Origin: an uncultured Lachnospiraceae bacterium
GTDB taxonomy: Bacteria > Bacillota > Clostridia > Lachnospirales > Lachnospiraceae
DNA: 59,628 nucleotides
NCBI GenBank assembly: GCA_905233905.1
Contig: CAJOFN010000002.1
Coordinates: 1-59,628 of the forward strand
Direction of reading: 5' to 3'
Shown: positions 1 through 8,867 of the stretch, piece after piece
How the letters are laid out: every line of letters starts with the position of its first letter
Position numbering within the stretch: the stretch's first letter is position 1
Notes under the pieces: model-generated
Told to the model about the DNA's origin: nothing
Databases searched by the model: none
Seen by the model: only the letters and a program-made list of their open reading frames with translations
Made by a program: the position numbers and the translations under genes

Positions 1-260
1 CCTATGCTGTTTACAGCCTTGGCAAGACGGGATACCTTATGAGCAGCGTTGTTCTTGTGGTAGATGCCCTTGGACGCAGCCATGCTGATCTCCTTCGTAG
101 CCAGACGAAGAGCGCTCTCAGCTGTCTGAGGGTCCTTTGCTGCCACTGCAGCCTCTACCTTCTTGATGCTGGTCTTAACTCTCGAACGGATAGCCTTGTT
201 ACGATCTGTCTTTGTCGCTGTAACAAGTATGCGCTTTTTTGCAGATTTGATATTAGCCAA
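1..260 (-). CDS. rpsT: 30S ribosomal protein S20 (partial, TTG start)
   Basis: Translating the minus strand from a TTG codon at 258-260 gives M-ANIKSAKKRIL and then a Lys/Arg/Ala-rich helical protein containing KAIRSRVKTSIKKV and AASKGIYHKNNAAHK. This is the pattern of ribosomal protein S20, a primary 16S rRNA binder of the small subunit. A strong ribosome binding site (GGAGGTG, 267-273) sits 6 bases before the TTG, which settles the start. The gene runs off the left edge with about 86 codons visible, nearly the whole protein. It is missing from the ORF track, which shows only antisense shadows here. A promoter lies just upstream at 288-316. Confidence 0.95.
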   Translation of the reverse strand, partial: MANIKSAKKRILVTATKTDRNKAIRSRVKTSIKKVEAAVAAKDPQTAESALRLATKEISMAASKGIYHKNNAAHKVSRLAKAVNSI

Positions 261-287
261 TGTATTCACCTCCTTTGCGACCGACCT

Positions 288-316
288 ATTCTATCATATC
301 TTGTCGCCATACGCAA
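288..316 (-). promoter_or_regulatory. Sigma-A type promoter of rpsT
   Basis: On the minus strand TTGCGT (311-316) is followed after 17 bases by TAGAAT (288-293). The site lies between the stop of the GGDEF gene (327) and the rpsT ribosome binding site, so rpsT probably has its own transcript with a short leader. Confidence 0.65.
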
Positions 317-326
317 GTAAAATTTA

Positions 327-2126
327 CTACTCCTTGGGATTATGTCTTGCTTCTCCTACCACAACCCTGTTACGGCCGCTTTCCTTTGCCTCATACAGAG
401 CATTGTCTACACGGGTGTAGATGGCCTTTTTGTCCTCTCCTCCGGTTGTAACCGTAACTCCCAGACTGCAAGTCAGCCGTCTGACCTTGGGGAAGGGATA
501 TAGCTCAACGGTCTGGCGTATCTCCTCAGCCCTCTCAACTGCCTCTTCAAGAGAAGTCCCCGGCATCAGCAGGAAGAATTCCTCGCCTCCCCAGCGTCCT
601 ACCGCTTCTCCGTCATATTCCTTTACAGTCGCGTTAAGCACGGCTGCTACACCCTCTAATATCTTATCACCGGTCTCATGGCCGTAGGTATCGTTGACAC
701 GCTTGAAATGGTCCACATCCATCATAACAAGGGCAACCTGTCTGCCTGTTTTCTCTGCCTCGTCTATGGCAGCATTGATCCTTCTTTCTATCTCACGGCG
801 GTTGAACAGCGCGGTAAGCTCGTCCACTGTTGCCATATGCAAAAGCTTTTTGTTGGCTTCCTCAAGGTCTCCAAGAGTCTCCCTTAATTCCTTTGAGGTA
901 ACCCTTACAAGGGTTGTAAGCCTGTTGACAAGGGATGCCTGCCCGTGCATCTGTGAAGCATCCACCCTTACCGGAGCTATTTCCCTGCCGGTCTTTTCAC
1001 CCTCACGCATGGCAATGGTAAGCATGGTGATATTATGCCACATTATATTGCCGGACTCCGGATCTCTGTTCAGCTCGCCGCCTGTACAGAAGCCGCAGGT
1101 CTCAGCCAGCTTCTGGAAAGGAGCCATCTCATTATTAATAAAATAATTCCAGAAGATCTTGCGCATGGTACAGGTGTATATCAGTACAGCCTCAGGCTCA
1201 AACTGCCTTACCTGCTCTGCCCGAACGTCAACCTCCGCCACTATCTCTGTAGGATCACCATAAGCCATGGTAACGGTCATCCCCTCCCTGATGTAGCCGG
1301 CAAGCTCTAATGTACCTTCTTCCGTTCCAGCAACACAATGACGAAGCATCTTTCTGCCGTCATCCTCCGCCAAAAGCGGGAATTCCATGGTATTTGTCAC
1401 AAAATCCTCATCCAGATCTATATCAAGGTATTTCTTATAAAGCTCTGAAGCATCGAAATTGTCTACGGAATACAGCGTGTTCTTGTGCGCCTTCGTAACC
1501 GTAAAGGTTCTGCCAAGAGGCTTCCAGCCTGCGGTATATCCCACGTCAATATGAAAAGCTTCACCTGAATAAACCACCAGTACAATGGCATTGTCAAATA
1601 TTCCGCCTTCTGTTACAAGGAAGCGTCTGCCGCCCTCCACCTCATGACTTATGGGATAGCCGCCAAATATCTTTACGTCTTTTCTACACTGCTCCAGTTC
1701 ATTTAAAAACGCGAGAGAATCAAGTGGCGCGCCCTGCATCAGTATCTCACATGCCTTTATGTCGGCAGAGTCATCTATTATATTCCTTACCTGCCTGCCG
1801 TAATCTGCTTCGTTATCTAAAATATCCGGGAAAAAGAAAACCCTTGTCTCGGTTTTTTCAAATATCATGGCGGAAAGCAGTATTACCGGATCTGTAAGTG
1901 AACCCTTGATGATCTCCGCGTGGGAAGAAACACCGCACAGCTCCGCTCTGGGAAAGGCCTGTGCCAGAGTATCCCTTATTTCAAGTATCCAATCCTCATC
2001 ATCCAATCCGCAGTACATATGAAAGAGCAAAGAGCTGTAGCTTCTGCCCTCCAGGTCTTTTCTTATGCTGTTAACGGCATTAGACAGTGCCTCTTTATTG
2101 TATATCTCAAACAGAAGCTGCTTCAT
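327..2126 (-). CDS. FIST sensor domain-diguanylate cyclase (GGDEF) protein
   Basis: This 599-residue soluble protein has an N-terminal region of about 380 residues with the look of FIST N and C domains (for example ELCGVSSHAEI and FGGYPISHEV). FIST domains are predicted intracellular small-ligand sensors. A short linker helix leads to a GGDEF domain at about 425-590, with DVDHFKRVNDTYGHETGD and the active-site signature GGEEF at about 513-517. GGEEF is a functional variant, so c-di-GMP synthesis from GTP is likely. The usual RxxD product-inhibition site before the signature is absent (the residues there are DGEAVGRW). No membrane segments are seen. It is the last gene of the long run starting at leuB, 16 bases after glyQS. 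The ligand cannot be read from the sequence. Confidence 0.85.
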   Translation of the reverse strand: MKQLLFEIYNKEALSNAVNSIRKDLEGRSYSSLLFHMYCGLDDEDWILEIRDTLAQAFPRAELCGVSSHAEIIKGSLTDPVILLSAMIFEKTETRVFFFPDILDNEADYGRQVRNIIDDSADIKACEILMQGAPLDSLAFLNELEQCRKDVKIFGGYPISHEVEGGRRFLVTEGGIFDNAIVLVVYSGEAFHIDVGYTAGWKPLGRTFTVTKAHKNTLYSVDNFDASELYKKYLDIDLDEDFVTNTMEFPLLAEDDGRKMLRHCVAGTEEGTLELAGYIREGMTVTMAYGDPTEIVAEVDVRAEQVRQFEPEAVLIYTCTMRKIFWNYFINNEMAPFQKLAETCGFCTGGELNRDPESGNIMWHNITMLTIAMREGEKTGREIAPVRVDASQMHGQASLVNRLTTLVRVTSKELRETLGDLEEANKKLLHMATVDELTALFNRREIERRINAAIDEAEKTGRQVALVMMDVDHFKRVNDTYGHETGDKILEGVAAVLNATVKEYDGEAVGRWGGEEFFLLMPGTSLEEAVERAEEIRQTVELYPFPKVRRLTCSLGVTVTTGGEDKKAIYTRVDNALYEAKESGRNRVVVGEARHNPKE

Positions 2127-2142
2127 TTATGATCATCTCCTC

Positions 2143-3540
2143 TTAAAATAAAAGCCTCTCTTCCAGATAAGCCTTAAGCTCGGTCAGCTTAACCCTCTCC
2201 TGCTCCATGGTATCACGCTCCCTTACGGTAACGCAGCCATCCTCCTCTGAATCAAAGTCATAGGTGACGCAGTAGGGTGTTCCTATCTCATCCTGACGGC
2301 GGTATCTCTTGCCGATATTACCCCTGTCGTCATATTCACAGTTAAAGTAACCTGATAGTTCAGTATAAACCTTCTCGGCACCCTCCGCAAGCTTCTTGGA
2401 CAGAGGAAGAACTCCTACCTTTACCGGAGCTATGGCGGGATGGAAATGCAGAACCGTCCTCATATCGGGCTTTTCCTCTGTTCCGATATTTTCCTCATCA
2501 TATGCCGCGCAGAGGAAGGCAAGAACCACACGGTCAGCCCCCAGGGAAGGCTCAATACAGTAAGGTATGAACCGCTCGCCCTTAGCATCATCAAAGTATG
2601 TCAGATCCTCTCCTGAGGTCTCAATATGCTGCTTCAGGTCGTAATCCGTCCTGTCAGCTATGCCCCAAAGCTCGCCCCAGCCGAAGGGGAAGAGGAACTC
2701 TATATCGGTGGTTCCCTTGGAATAGAAGGCAAGCTCTGCCGGATCATGGTCACGAAGCCTCATCTCTTCTTCCTTTATGCCAAGCGAGATAAGCCAGTCC
2801 CTGCAGAAGCCTCTCCAGTATTCAAACCACTCAAGGTCAGTGCCCGGTTCGCAGAAGAACTCCAGCTCCATCTGCTCAAATTCTCTGGTACGGAAGGTAA
2901 AGTTACCGGGGGTTATCTCATTCCTGAAGGATTTACCTATCTGACCGATGCCAAAGGGCAGCTTCTTGCGGCTTGTACGCTGAACATTCTTGAAATTGAC
3001 AAATATCCCCTGTGCCGTCTCCGGTCGAAGATATACCACATCCTTTGCATCCTCCGTTACGCCTTGGAAGGTCTTGAACATAAGGTTAAACTGCCTGATC
3101 TCGGTGAAATTATGCTTGCCGCAGGAAGGGCAGGCAATATTGTTGTCCCTGATGAAGCTCTCCATCTCCTCCTTTGTCCAGCCATCTACTGAGTTCTCCA
3201 GTGTAACACCGTTATCGTTGGCATAATCTTCGATGAGCTTGTCAGCCCGAAATCTCTCATGGCATTCGCGGCAATCCATAAGAGGATCGGAAAATCCTCC
3301 CAGATGTCCGGAAGCGTGCCAGGTCTGTGTATTCATAAGGATAGCACAATCAACGCCAACATTGTAAGGGTTTTCCTGAATAAACTTTTTCCACCATGCC
3401 CTTTTTACATTGTTCTTTAACTCAACACCCAGATTACCATAATCCCATGTATTTGCAAGCCCTCCGTAAATTTCGGAGCCCGGATAGATAAATCCCCTGT
3501 TCTTGCAAAGAGCTACGATCTTGTCCATACTTTTTTCCAT
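2143..3540 (-). CDS. glyQS: Glycyl-tRNA synthetase, single-chain dimeric type
   Basis: This 465-residue class II synthetase charges tRNA-Gly. It begins with the typical sequence around [20 protein letters not shown]. It has a Cys pair region ([10 protein letters not shown]) with [10 protein letters not shown], motif 2 around [17 protein letters not shown], and motif 3 around [13 protein letters not shown], followed by the C-terminal anticodon-binding domain. The length fits the alpha2 bacterial/eukaryotic-like form, not the alpha2beta2 GlyQ+GlyS form. The ATG at 3540 is preceded by GGAGG at good spacing. It sits 15 bases after the unknown membrane protein gene and before the GGDEF gene. No T-box leader is visible, so any control would come from upstream promoters. 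Confidence 0.95.
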   Translation of the reverse strand: MEKSMDKIVALCKNRGFIYPGSEIYGGLANTWDYGNLGVELKNNVKRAWWKKFIQENPYNVGVDCAILMNTQTWHASGHLGGFSDPLMDCRECHERFRADKLIEDYANDNGVTLENSVDGWTKEEMESFIRDNNIACPSCGKHNFTEIRQFNLMFKTFQGVTEDAKDVVYLRPETAQGIFVNFKNVQRTSRKKLPFGIGQIGKSFRNEITPGNFTFRTREFEQMELEFFCEPGTDLEWFEYWRGFCRDWLISLGIKEEEMRLRDHDPAELAFYSKGTTDIEFLFPFGWGELWGIADRTDYDLKQHIETSGEDLTYFDDAKGERFIPYCIEPSLGADRVVLAFLCAAYDEENIGTEEKPDMRTVLHFHPAIAPVKVGVLPLSKKLAEGAEKVYTELSGYFNCEYDDRGNIGKRYRRQDEIGTPYCVTYDFDSEEDGCVTVRERDTMEQERVKLTELKAYLEERLLF

Positions 3541-3555
3541 TTTGGCTGTCCTCCA

Positions 3556-4281
3556 TCATTTACCGTAAATAATATAAGTTCTTACATTGTCACTGATACG
3601 CACTAATCTTGCGTTTTCTATTCCCGTTGACTCATCACTTATGTAGTCCGCGTCCTGTGGCAGTGACACCGCCATTGCCTGATCCGTGATCACAACACTT
3701 GCGTCAGAGGCTTTCGTGATATCCGACATCTCGGCATTGTCCTTTTTCTTTCCGTTTTCAACCGAAACAAAGGAGCAGTTAAAGTCATAGCCTTCGGCTG
3801 ATGCTTCCTGAACTGTTCCGCAGAATAAGTCAAGTCCTGTAAAATCCGCATAGGTCTCGGCATCATCATAGATCGTCTTAAGGTATACCAGACCGTTCTT
3901 TACCTCACAGCCCTTGTATTTTATCCTGCCCTTTGCATCCTTGCTGTCGTTGTATTCATTTATGGTCTCTTTAGCGAAATCAGCTATCTGCCCCTTGGTG
4001 GATTCGTTATCCCAGGCCTCTATTTCTTCAAAAACTATGCTCCCGTCGTCCTTTACCGTGAGGGTGGTTTCTGTCGCCTTCTTTTCAAATCCGCCCAGAA
4101 GGTAATACACGAACAGGGCAATGGCTGCCACTACAGCAAGCATAGCGGTTATAAGCCTGCGTCTGCGCCTTTTGAGGATAACCATCCTCTCCTTTTTACG
4201 GCGCAGCATTGCCTGTTCCCTGGTCATATTCCCTCTTGACGCCCTGTGAAATTGTTCTCTTCTTTGTCTGTTCGCAGTCAT
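3556..4281 (-). CDS. Unknown single-pass membrane protein, basic N terminus
   Basis: I do not recognise a family. The 241-residue protein starts with about 45 residues very rich in Arg and Lys (MLRRKKERMVILKRRRRR). One strong hydrophobic helix follows at about 44-64 (LITAMLAVVAAIALFVYYLL), then a soluble domain of about 175 residues. By the positive-inside rule the basic stretch should be cytoplasmic and the C-terminal domain outside. There are no catalytic motifs and essentially no repeats. The RBS is GGAG, 7 bases before the ATG. It lies between recO (13-base gap) and glyQS (15-base gap), so it is probably co-transcribed with both. Function is unknown. Confidence 0.8.
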   Translation of the reverse strand: MTANRQRREQFHRASRGNMTREQAMLRRKKERMVILKRRRRRLITAMLAVVAAIALFVYYLLGGFEKKATETTLTVKDDGSIVFEEIEAWDNESTKGQIADFAKETINEYNDSKDAKGRIKYKGCEVKNGLVYLKTIYDDAETYADFTGLDLFCGTVQEASAEGYDFNCSFVSVENGKKKDNAEMSDITKASDASVVITDQAMAVSLPQDADYISDESTGIENARLVRISDNVRTYIIYGK

Positions 4282-4294
4282 TTTGTTACTCCGG

Positions 4295-5029
4295 TTACAG
4301 GTCTAAAAACTCTTCGCTCTTAAACTCTCTTTTTACAAAGCTTTTATAATATTCCCTTACCAGACTCCCAAATTCCTCTGCCGCGGCCTCACTCATTTTA
4401 AATGAGAAGAGCTTTGCCGGCGGTGTCGCCGCAATGTATTGCAAAGCATACAGCACCGAAGCTGATATGGGATGTCCATTAAGTCTGCTGTGACAGTCAT
4501 TGCATATAACATGCCTGCCCTCTATGGAGATGTACTCTAATCCATCTTCGCGGCCGCAGCCGCCGCATCTGAATACATCGGGATATTCCCCGTTGATCAC
4601 AAGTGTTTTAAATTCATATACGCTTCTTACAAATTCCGGGTCAAACTGCTCCATCAAAAGCGCCCGGAAGGCCTGATACAACAGTATCAGTCTCTGGGTC
4701 TCGTCATTGTTCTCCAATGAGAAATAATCCGCTATCTCTAAAAAATAATAACCATACCATACGAGAGAAATATCAGAGGTCAGCTCAGCAAAATAATTCT
4801 TGATGGAGGCTGAATGGATAGTGTAGGAGTCCCTTCCCTCAAAGGCCTCAAAATCGCCGCTTACAAAGGGATTTGTCGCTGCCACAAGGGAGCTTTTGGG
4901 CCTTCTTGCCCCTCTTGCAAAGGCGGATACCTTACCCCGCTCTTTGGTGAGGAGTACAATCCTCCTGTCGTATTCACCCACCGGCATACTTGACAATACC
5001 ATGCCGGTCAAAGTGATCTGTCCTGTCAA
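4295..5029 (-). CDS. recO: DNA repair protein RecO
   Basis: RecO helps load RecA onto single-stranded DNA in the RecFOR pathway. The 244-residue protein has the N-terminal OB-fold signature (VLSSMPVGEYDRRIVLLTKE, then GKVSAFARGARRPKS) and a helical C-terminal domain with a four-Cys zinc site: CGGCG at about 157 and CNDC about 18 residues later. The first codon is TTG at 5029, overlapping the era stop (TTGA). It is supported by an upstream AAGGAA and by the usual distance from the start to the GEYDR motif. The tight overlap suggests translational coupling with era, a common neighbour of recO in Firmicutes. Confidence 0.93.
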   Translation of the reverse strand: MTGQITLTGMVLSSMPVGEYDRRIVLLTKERGKVSAFARGARRPKSSLVAATNPFVSGDFEAFEGRDSYTIHSASIKNYFAELTSDISLVWYGYYFLEIADYFSLENNDETQRLILLYQAFRALLMEQFDPEFVRSVYEFKTLVINGEYPDVFRCGGCGREDGLEYISIEGRHVICNDCHSRLNGHPISASVLYALQYIAATPPAKLFSFKMSEAAAEEFGSLVREYYKSFVKREFKSEEFLDL

Positions 5030-5952
5030 TTTCCTTCCTCGTTATATCCGAAATTTGCCACAAGGTAATCGCTATCCCTCCAGTCCTTTTTCACCTTGAC
5101 AAAAAGTGAAAGATTGGCCTTTGCTTCCAGCATCTTTTCTATTTCATACCTCGCGTTAGTACCGATCTTTTTGAGCATGCTGCCGCCCTTGCCTATGATT
5201 ATGCCCTTGTGTGATTCCTTTTCACAGATTATGGTGGCATCTATGTCATACATGGGCTTGTGCGGTCTTTTTTTCATGGAATCAACCGAAACCGCAATCC
5301 CGTGAGGCACCTCCTGATCCAGAGCATGAAGCGCCTTCTCCCGGATAAATTCTGCCACAAGCGCCCTCTGGGGCTGATCCGTTACCGTATCCTCGTCGTA
5401 AAACATCGGCCCATAGGGAAGATAGGAAAAGATCACATCCACTAAGGTATCTGTCGCGTCCCCCTTCCTTGCGGATATGGGAATAATATCTGCGAAATTT
5501 AGCAGATCCTTGTAGGCGGCTATCACTGGCAGCAGCTTTTCCTTTGGTACGGTATCTGTCTTGTTTATGGCAAGTATTACCGGAATATCCACATCAGTTA
5601 GTGACTTTGCTATCGCCCTGTCTCCCCCTAAAGGATTATCGTCCGGTTCCACCATCCACACTATCACATCCACGTCACGTATGGCTGATCTGGTGACAGA
5701 TACCATGTATTCCCCCAGCTTGTTTTTTGCCTTAATAACACCAGGAGTGTCTACAAAAACTATCTGCCCCTCTCCCTCTCTCGTATATACCCCCGTGATC
5801 TTATTTCTGGTGGTCTGTGGCTTGTTGGAGGTTATGGCGATCTTCTGTCCCGCGAGACGGTTAATAAGTGTGGATTTCCCCACATTGGGGCGCCCGATTA
5901 TGGTAACAAAACCGCTTTTTACGGAACCCTCTGACAAATCCTCTAAGGTCAT
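5026..5952 (-). CDS. era: GTPase Era
   Basis: Era is an essential GTPase that binds the 3' end of 16S rRNA and aids 30S assembly. The 308-residue protein has G1 GRPNVGKS (about 20-27), G3 DTPG, G4 NKTD, and a C-terminal KH RNA-binding domain with GIIIGKGGSMLKKIG. The start ATG overlaps the stop of the M16 protease gene (ATGA), and its own stop overlaps the recO TTG start. The three genes are therefore translationally linked. Length is normal for the family. Confidence 0.96.
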   Translation of the reverse strand: MTLEDLSEGSVKSGFVTIIGRPNVGKSTLINRLAGQKIAITSNKPQTTRNKITGVYTREGEGQIVFVDTPGVIKAKNKLGEYMVSVTRSAIRDVDVIVWMVEPDDNPLGGDRAIAKSLTDVDIPVILAINKTDTVPKEKLLPVIAAYKDLLNFADIIPISARKGDATDTLVDVIFSYLPYGPMFYDEDTVTDQPQRALVAEFIREKALHALDQEVPHGIAVSVDSMKKRPHKPMYDIDATIICEKESHKGIIIGKGGSMLKKIGTNARYEIEKMLEAKANLSLFVKVKKDWRDSDYLVANFGYNEEGN

Positions 5953-8852
5953 ATGCTCCTCGCCTCATCAAATAACTCTATATTCTCATCTATCACATTT
6001 TCATTGCCGATGGTACAGATATAATGCTCATCAATGGCGCTTCTGACGGCATCTGCAAGAGCGCGGATATCCCCACAGTCAGCATCTATGACCTCATCCC
6101 TCTCCTTCTGGAGACGCTCCTCGCTCATTCCTGTAATATAAGCCGTAAGAGACCTCATTCCCTCTGCTGCCGGTGAAAGAGGCGTATCCATCGTGCTAAC
6201 CGCGCCGATGACATACTTTGTCATATCCCTGTCAGAGGCATCAAACTCTGCCAGATAATCCGCTGTTTTTTCAAATATCTCATAGGTGGCGGCAAGATTC
6301 GGGTCACGGTAGGAGGAAAACATGAGGTTGCCGTTCCTTGAAATAACGCTCATACACCCGTATGCTCCGCCCTTGACCCTTACATTAAGCCAGAAGTATT
6401 CATAATTAAGCAGTACCTTAAGCACCTTCATGGCACCGCTGTAGCTGTGTCCATGCCTGCGGAAATTCCCCGCGCAGGATACATACTGTACCTTTGCTGC
6501 TGTCTTTATAGCCTCATTATGATGGTGGTCAGTTTTCTTCTCATCCTTATAAGAAGAAGGCTCATGCAGCTTATCGCAAAATGCCCCAAGCCTGTTTGTA
6601 ATGCTGTCATAACCCTGCTGCTGGCTTATGATATTTACCTTCATGCGCTCACGTGTAAATATCCATCTGCACATGTCAGAAATATCCTTAGTAAGAGCCT
6701 TGATCTGGCTGTCATAATTTGCGTCAAGCCTCTTAATATATTCATAGTAGGCAATACCTGATATGTCATCTAACTTTGCCAGATTGTCAGCAAAATAGCT
6801 GCCTGCCCGGTATGCTGAAAGGATGTGCCCCGTAGACATAAGCTTCATCTGCATGGAGGATACCTCCTGGGACAAAAGCTCTCTTATCCGCTTTTTGTCG
6901 GAAAAATCGGATCTGAACAGCATCTCCTCCATCAGCTCAAAAGCCTTATCCTCCTTGTCGTAGATGTATTTGAGCATCACCTCAACAAAGAAACGGTAGC
7001 TTCCGTCATCCGCGGTATAAAGCTTTGGAATAACGGAAATCCCGCCTGTATGAAGGTTGATCTCGTTGGACAGGTCGGTATATGAATAGTTTTCGGTGTC
7101 CACGTAGCCCAAAAGCCTTGTAATAAATGAAAGCTTTTCCACCGAAATGTCGTCTATATCCGGCAGCTCGAACATTATCGAAAGATAGGCTATGCCTCTT
7201 GTATCCAGCTTGCTGTATATCACCTCAATGCCGTCCACATCCATTACCTTATGGCACAGCGGTCTTACCTTCCTTTTGAGGTCGCTCCTCTTTAACATGG
7301 GAAGTGTCATAAGCTCTTCCTGTGTAGAGGGAGTGGACTGATATTCCTTCAGATGGGCGGTATCACTTATCAGCTTTTTGATCTGGTCTTCTGACATGCC
7401 GGCTCTGATCTCTTCAAGGCTCTTTGCCAGCTCCTCTTCCTTTGTCTTGTTAAGCCCCTTTTTCGGCTCAACAATAACGATGGAGCCGTGTGGATTATCC
7501 ACAAGATACTCCCTGATAAGCTCCTCAAAATATCCGGTCTCAAGATCAGCTTTAAGCTCGTCCAGCACCTTAAGGGTATCAAGATGCATAAAGGGCTCTT
7601 TTTCGTCATACAGCCAGCTGTCAAGGGCATTAAGCCCATACAAAAGTCCCTTGGGATAAGAGCCGAAATCCGCTTCCCTGACCTTGAATTCTGTGCTGTT
7701 GATGGCGGCTGTAAGGGATACGTGATCAAGCGCTCCGTCAGCCTGCTCCTTAAATACCCTTTTTATTATATCTAAAAATTCCTGCTCCCTGTCTATATCA
7801 GTACCCTTTGCGATCACCGAAAATACAGGCTGCAGGGTTCCGTTGTCATAGCCCCCAAGGATATCCTTACCGATACCGGCGTCAATAAGAGCCTTCCTGA
7901 CAGGAGCTCCCGGGGAGGAGATAAGGGCATAATCCAAAAGCTCAAAGGCAAGGTAAAGCTTCTGATCCAGCACATCACCTATCACAAGGTTATATGACAG
8001 GTAGGTAGCCTCCTTTTCATCCTCACTGCTTGAAATGGGATACTTGGAAACTATCCTTACCGGCTCTTTGAAGGGCTTTTGCCTGCATACCTCAGAATCA
8101 AGCTCAATTTTGTCATATTTGCAAAGATATTCCCTGTCAAGCCATGTAAGCTGCTCCTCAAAATCCATATCTCCGTAAAGATATATCCATGAATTTGAGG
8201 GATGATAATACATGGAATGAAATATTAGGAATTTCTCATAGGTAAGCTTTGGAATAACCTCCGGGTCTCCGCCGGATTCAAAGCCATAGGGAGTATCCGG
8301 GAACAATGAGTTTAATATGGTTCTTGAAAGAACATCATCCGGAGAAGAGAAGGCTCCCTTCATCTCGTTGTATACCACTCCGTTTATGGTAAGAGGACTG
8401 CTTTCATCCTTTAGCTCATAATGCCAGCCCTCCTGATAGAATATCTCAGGATGCTTGGAAATATTCGGATGCAGACAGGCATCCATATATACATCCATGA
8501 GATTTCTAAAATCCGCGTCATTGGTGCTGGCTATAGGATAGACCGTCTTGTCCGGATAGGTCATGGCGTTTAAAAATGTGTTCATCGATCCCTTTGCCAG
8601 CTCCACAAAAGGGTCCTTGATGGGATACTTGTCCGAACCGCACAGCACTGAATGTTCCGTGATATGAGCCGTCCCACAGGAATCTACAGGAGGCGTGCGG
8701 AATGCTATATAAAAAACCTTATTCTCATCATCGTTAGAAAGCAGCGCCAGTCTCGCGCCGGTCTTTTTGTGACGCAGTAATATACCGTCTGACCGCAGAT
8801 CGTTTAATTTACTTTCGGATATCCGCTCATAAGCTTCCGGTATTTTTATCAT
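5949..8852 (-). CDS. M16C family zinc metalloprotease (presequence protease-like)
   Basis: This 967-residue protein has the inverted zinc-binding motif HITEH at about 63-67, in the usual context AFRTPPVDSCGTAHITEH. The downstream zinc-ligand helix follows with NEMKGAFSSPDDVL. Length and the M16-N, M16-C, linker (M16C-associated), second-pair arrangement match the PreP/Cym1/HypA-like peptidases that degrade peptides inside a closed chamber. There is no signal peptide, so it is probably cytoplasmic. Later copies of the domain lack the motif, as expected. The ribosome binding site is weak. It is 15 bases after the DUF1015 gene and overlaps era by 4 bases. The substrate is unknown. Confidence 0.88.
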   Translation of the reverse strand: MIKIPEAYERISESKLNDLRSDGILLRHKKTGARLALLSNDDENKVFYIAFRTPPVDSCGTAHITEHSVLCGSDKYPIKDPFVELAKGSMNTFLNAMTYPDKTVYPIASTNDADFRNLMDVYMDACLHPNISKHPEIFYQEGWHYELKDESSPLTINGVVYNEMKGAFSSPDDVLSRTILNSLFPDTPYGFESGGDPEVIPKLTYEKFLIFHSMYYHPSNSWIYLYGDMDFEEQLTWLDREYLCKYDKIELDSEVCRQKPFKEPVRIVSKYPISSSEDEKEATYLSYNLVIGDVLDQKLYLAFELLDYALISSPGAPVRKALIDAGIGKDILGGYDNGTLQPVFSVIAKGTDIDREQEFLDIIKRVFKEQADGALDHVSLTAAINSTEFKVREADFGSYPKGLLYGLNALDSWLYDEKEPFMHLDTLKVLDELKADLETGYFEELIREYLVDNPHGSIVIVEPKKGLNKTKEEELAKSLEEIRAGMSEDQIKKLISDTAHLKEYQSTPSTQEELMTLPMLKRSDLKRKVRPLCHKVMDVDGIEVIYSKLDTRGIAYLSIMFELPDIDDISVEKLSFITRLLGYVDTENYSYTDLSNEINLHTGGISVIPKLYTADDGSYRFFVEVMLKYIYDKEDKAFELMEEMLFRSDFSDKKRIRELLSQEVSSMQMKLMSTGHILSAYRAGSYFADNLAKLDDISGIAYYEYIKRLDANYDSQIKALTKDISDMCRWIFTRERMKVNIISQQQGYDSITNRLGAFCDKLHEPSSYKDEKKTDHHHNEAIKTAAKVQYVSCAGNFRRHGHSYSGAMKVLKVLLNYEYFWLNVRVKGGAYGCMSVISRNGNLMFSSYRDPNLAATYEIFEKTADYLAEFDASDRDMTKYVIGAVSTMDTPLSPAAEGMRSLTAYITGMSEERLQKERDEVIDADCGDIRALADAVRSAIDEHYICTIGNENVIDENIELFDEARSI

Positions 8853-8867
8853 ATGATCGTATTCCCT

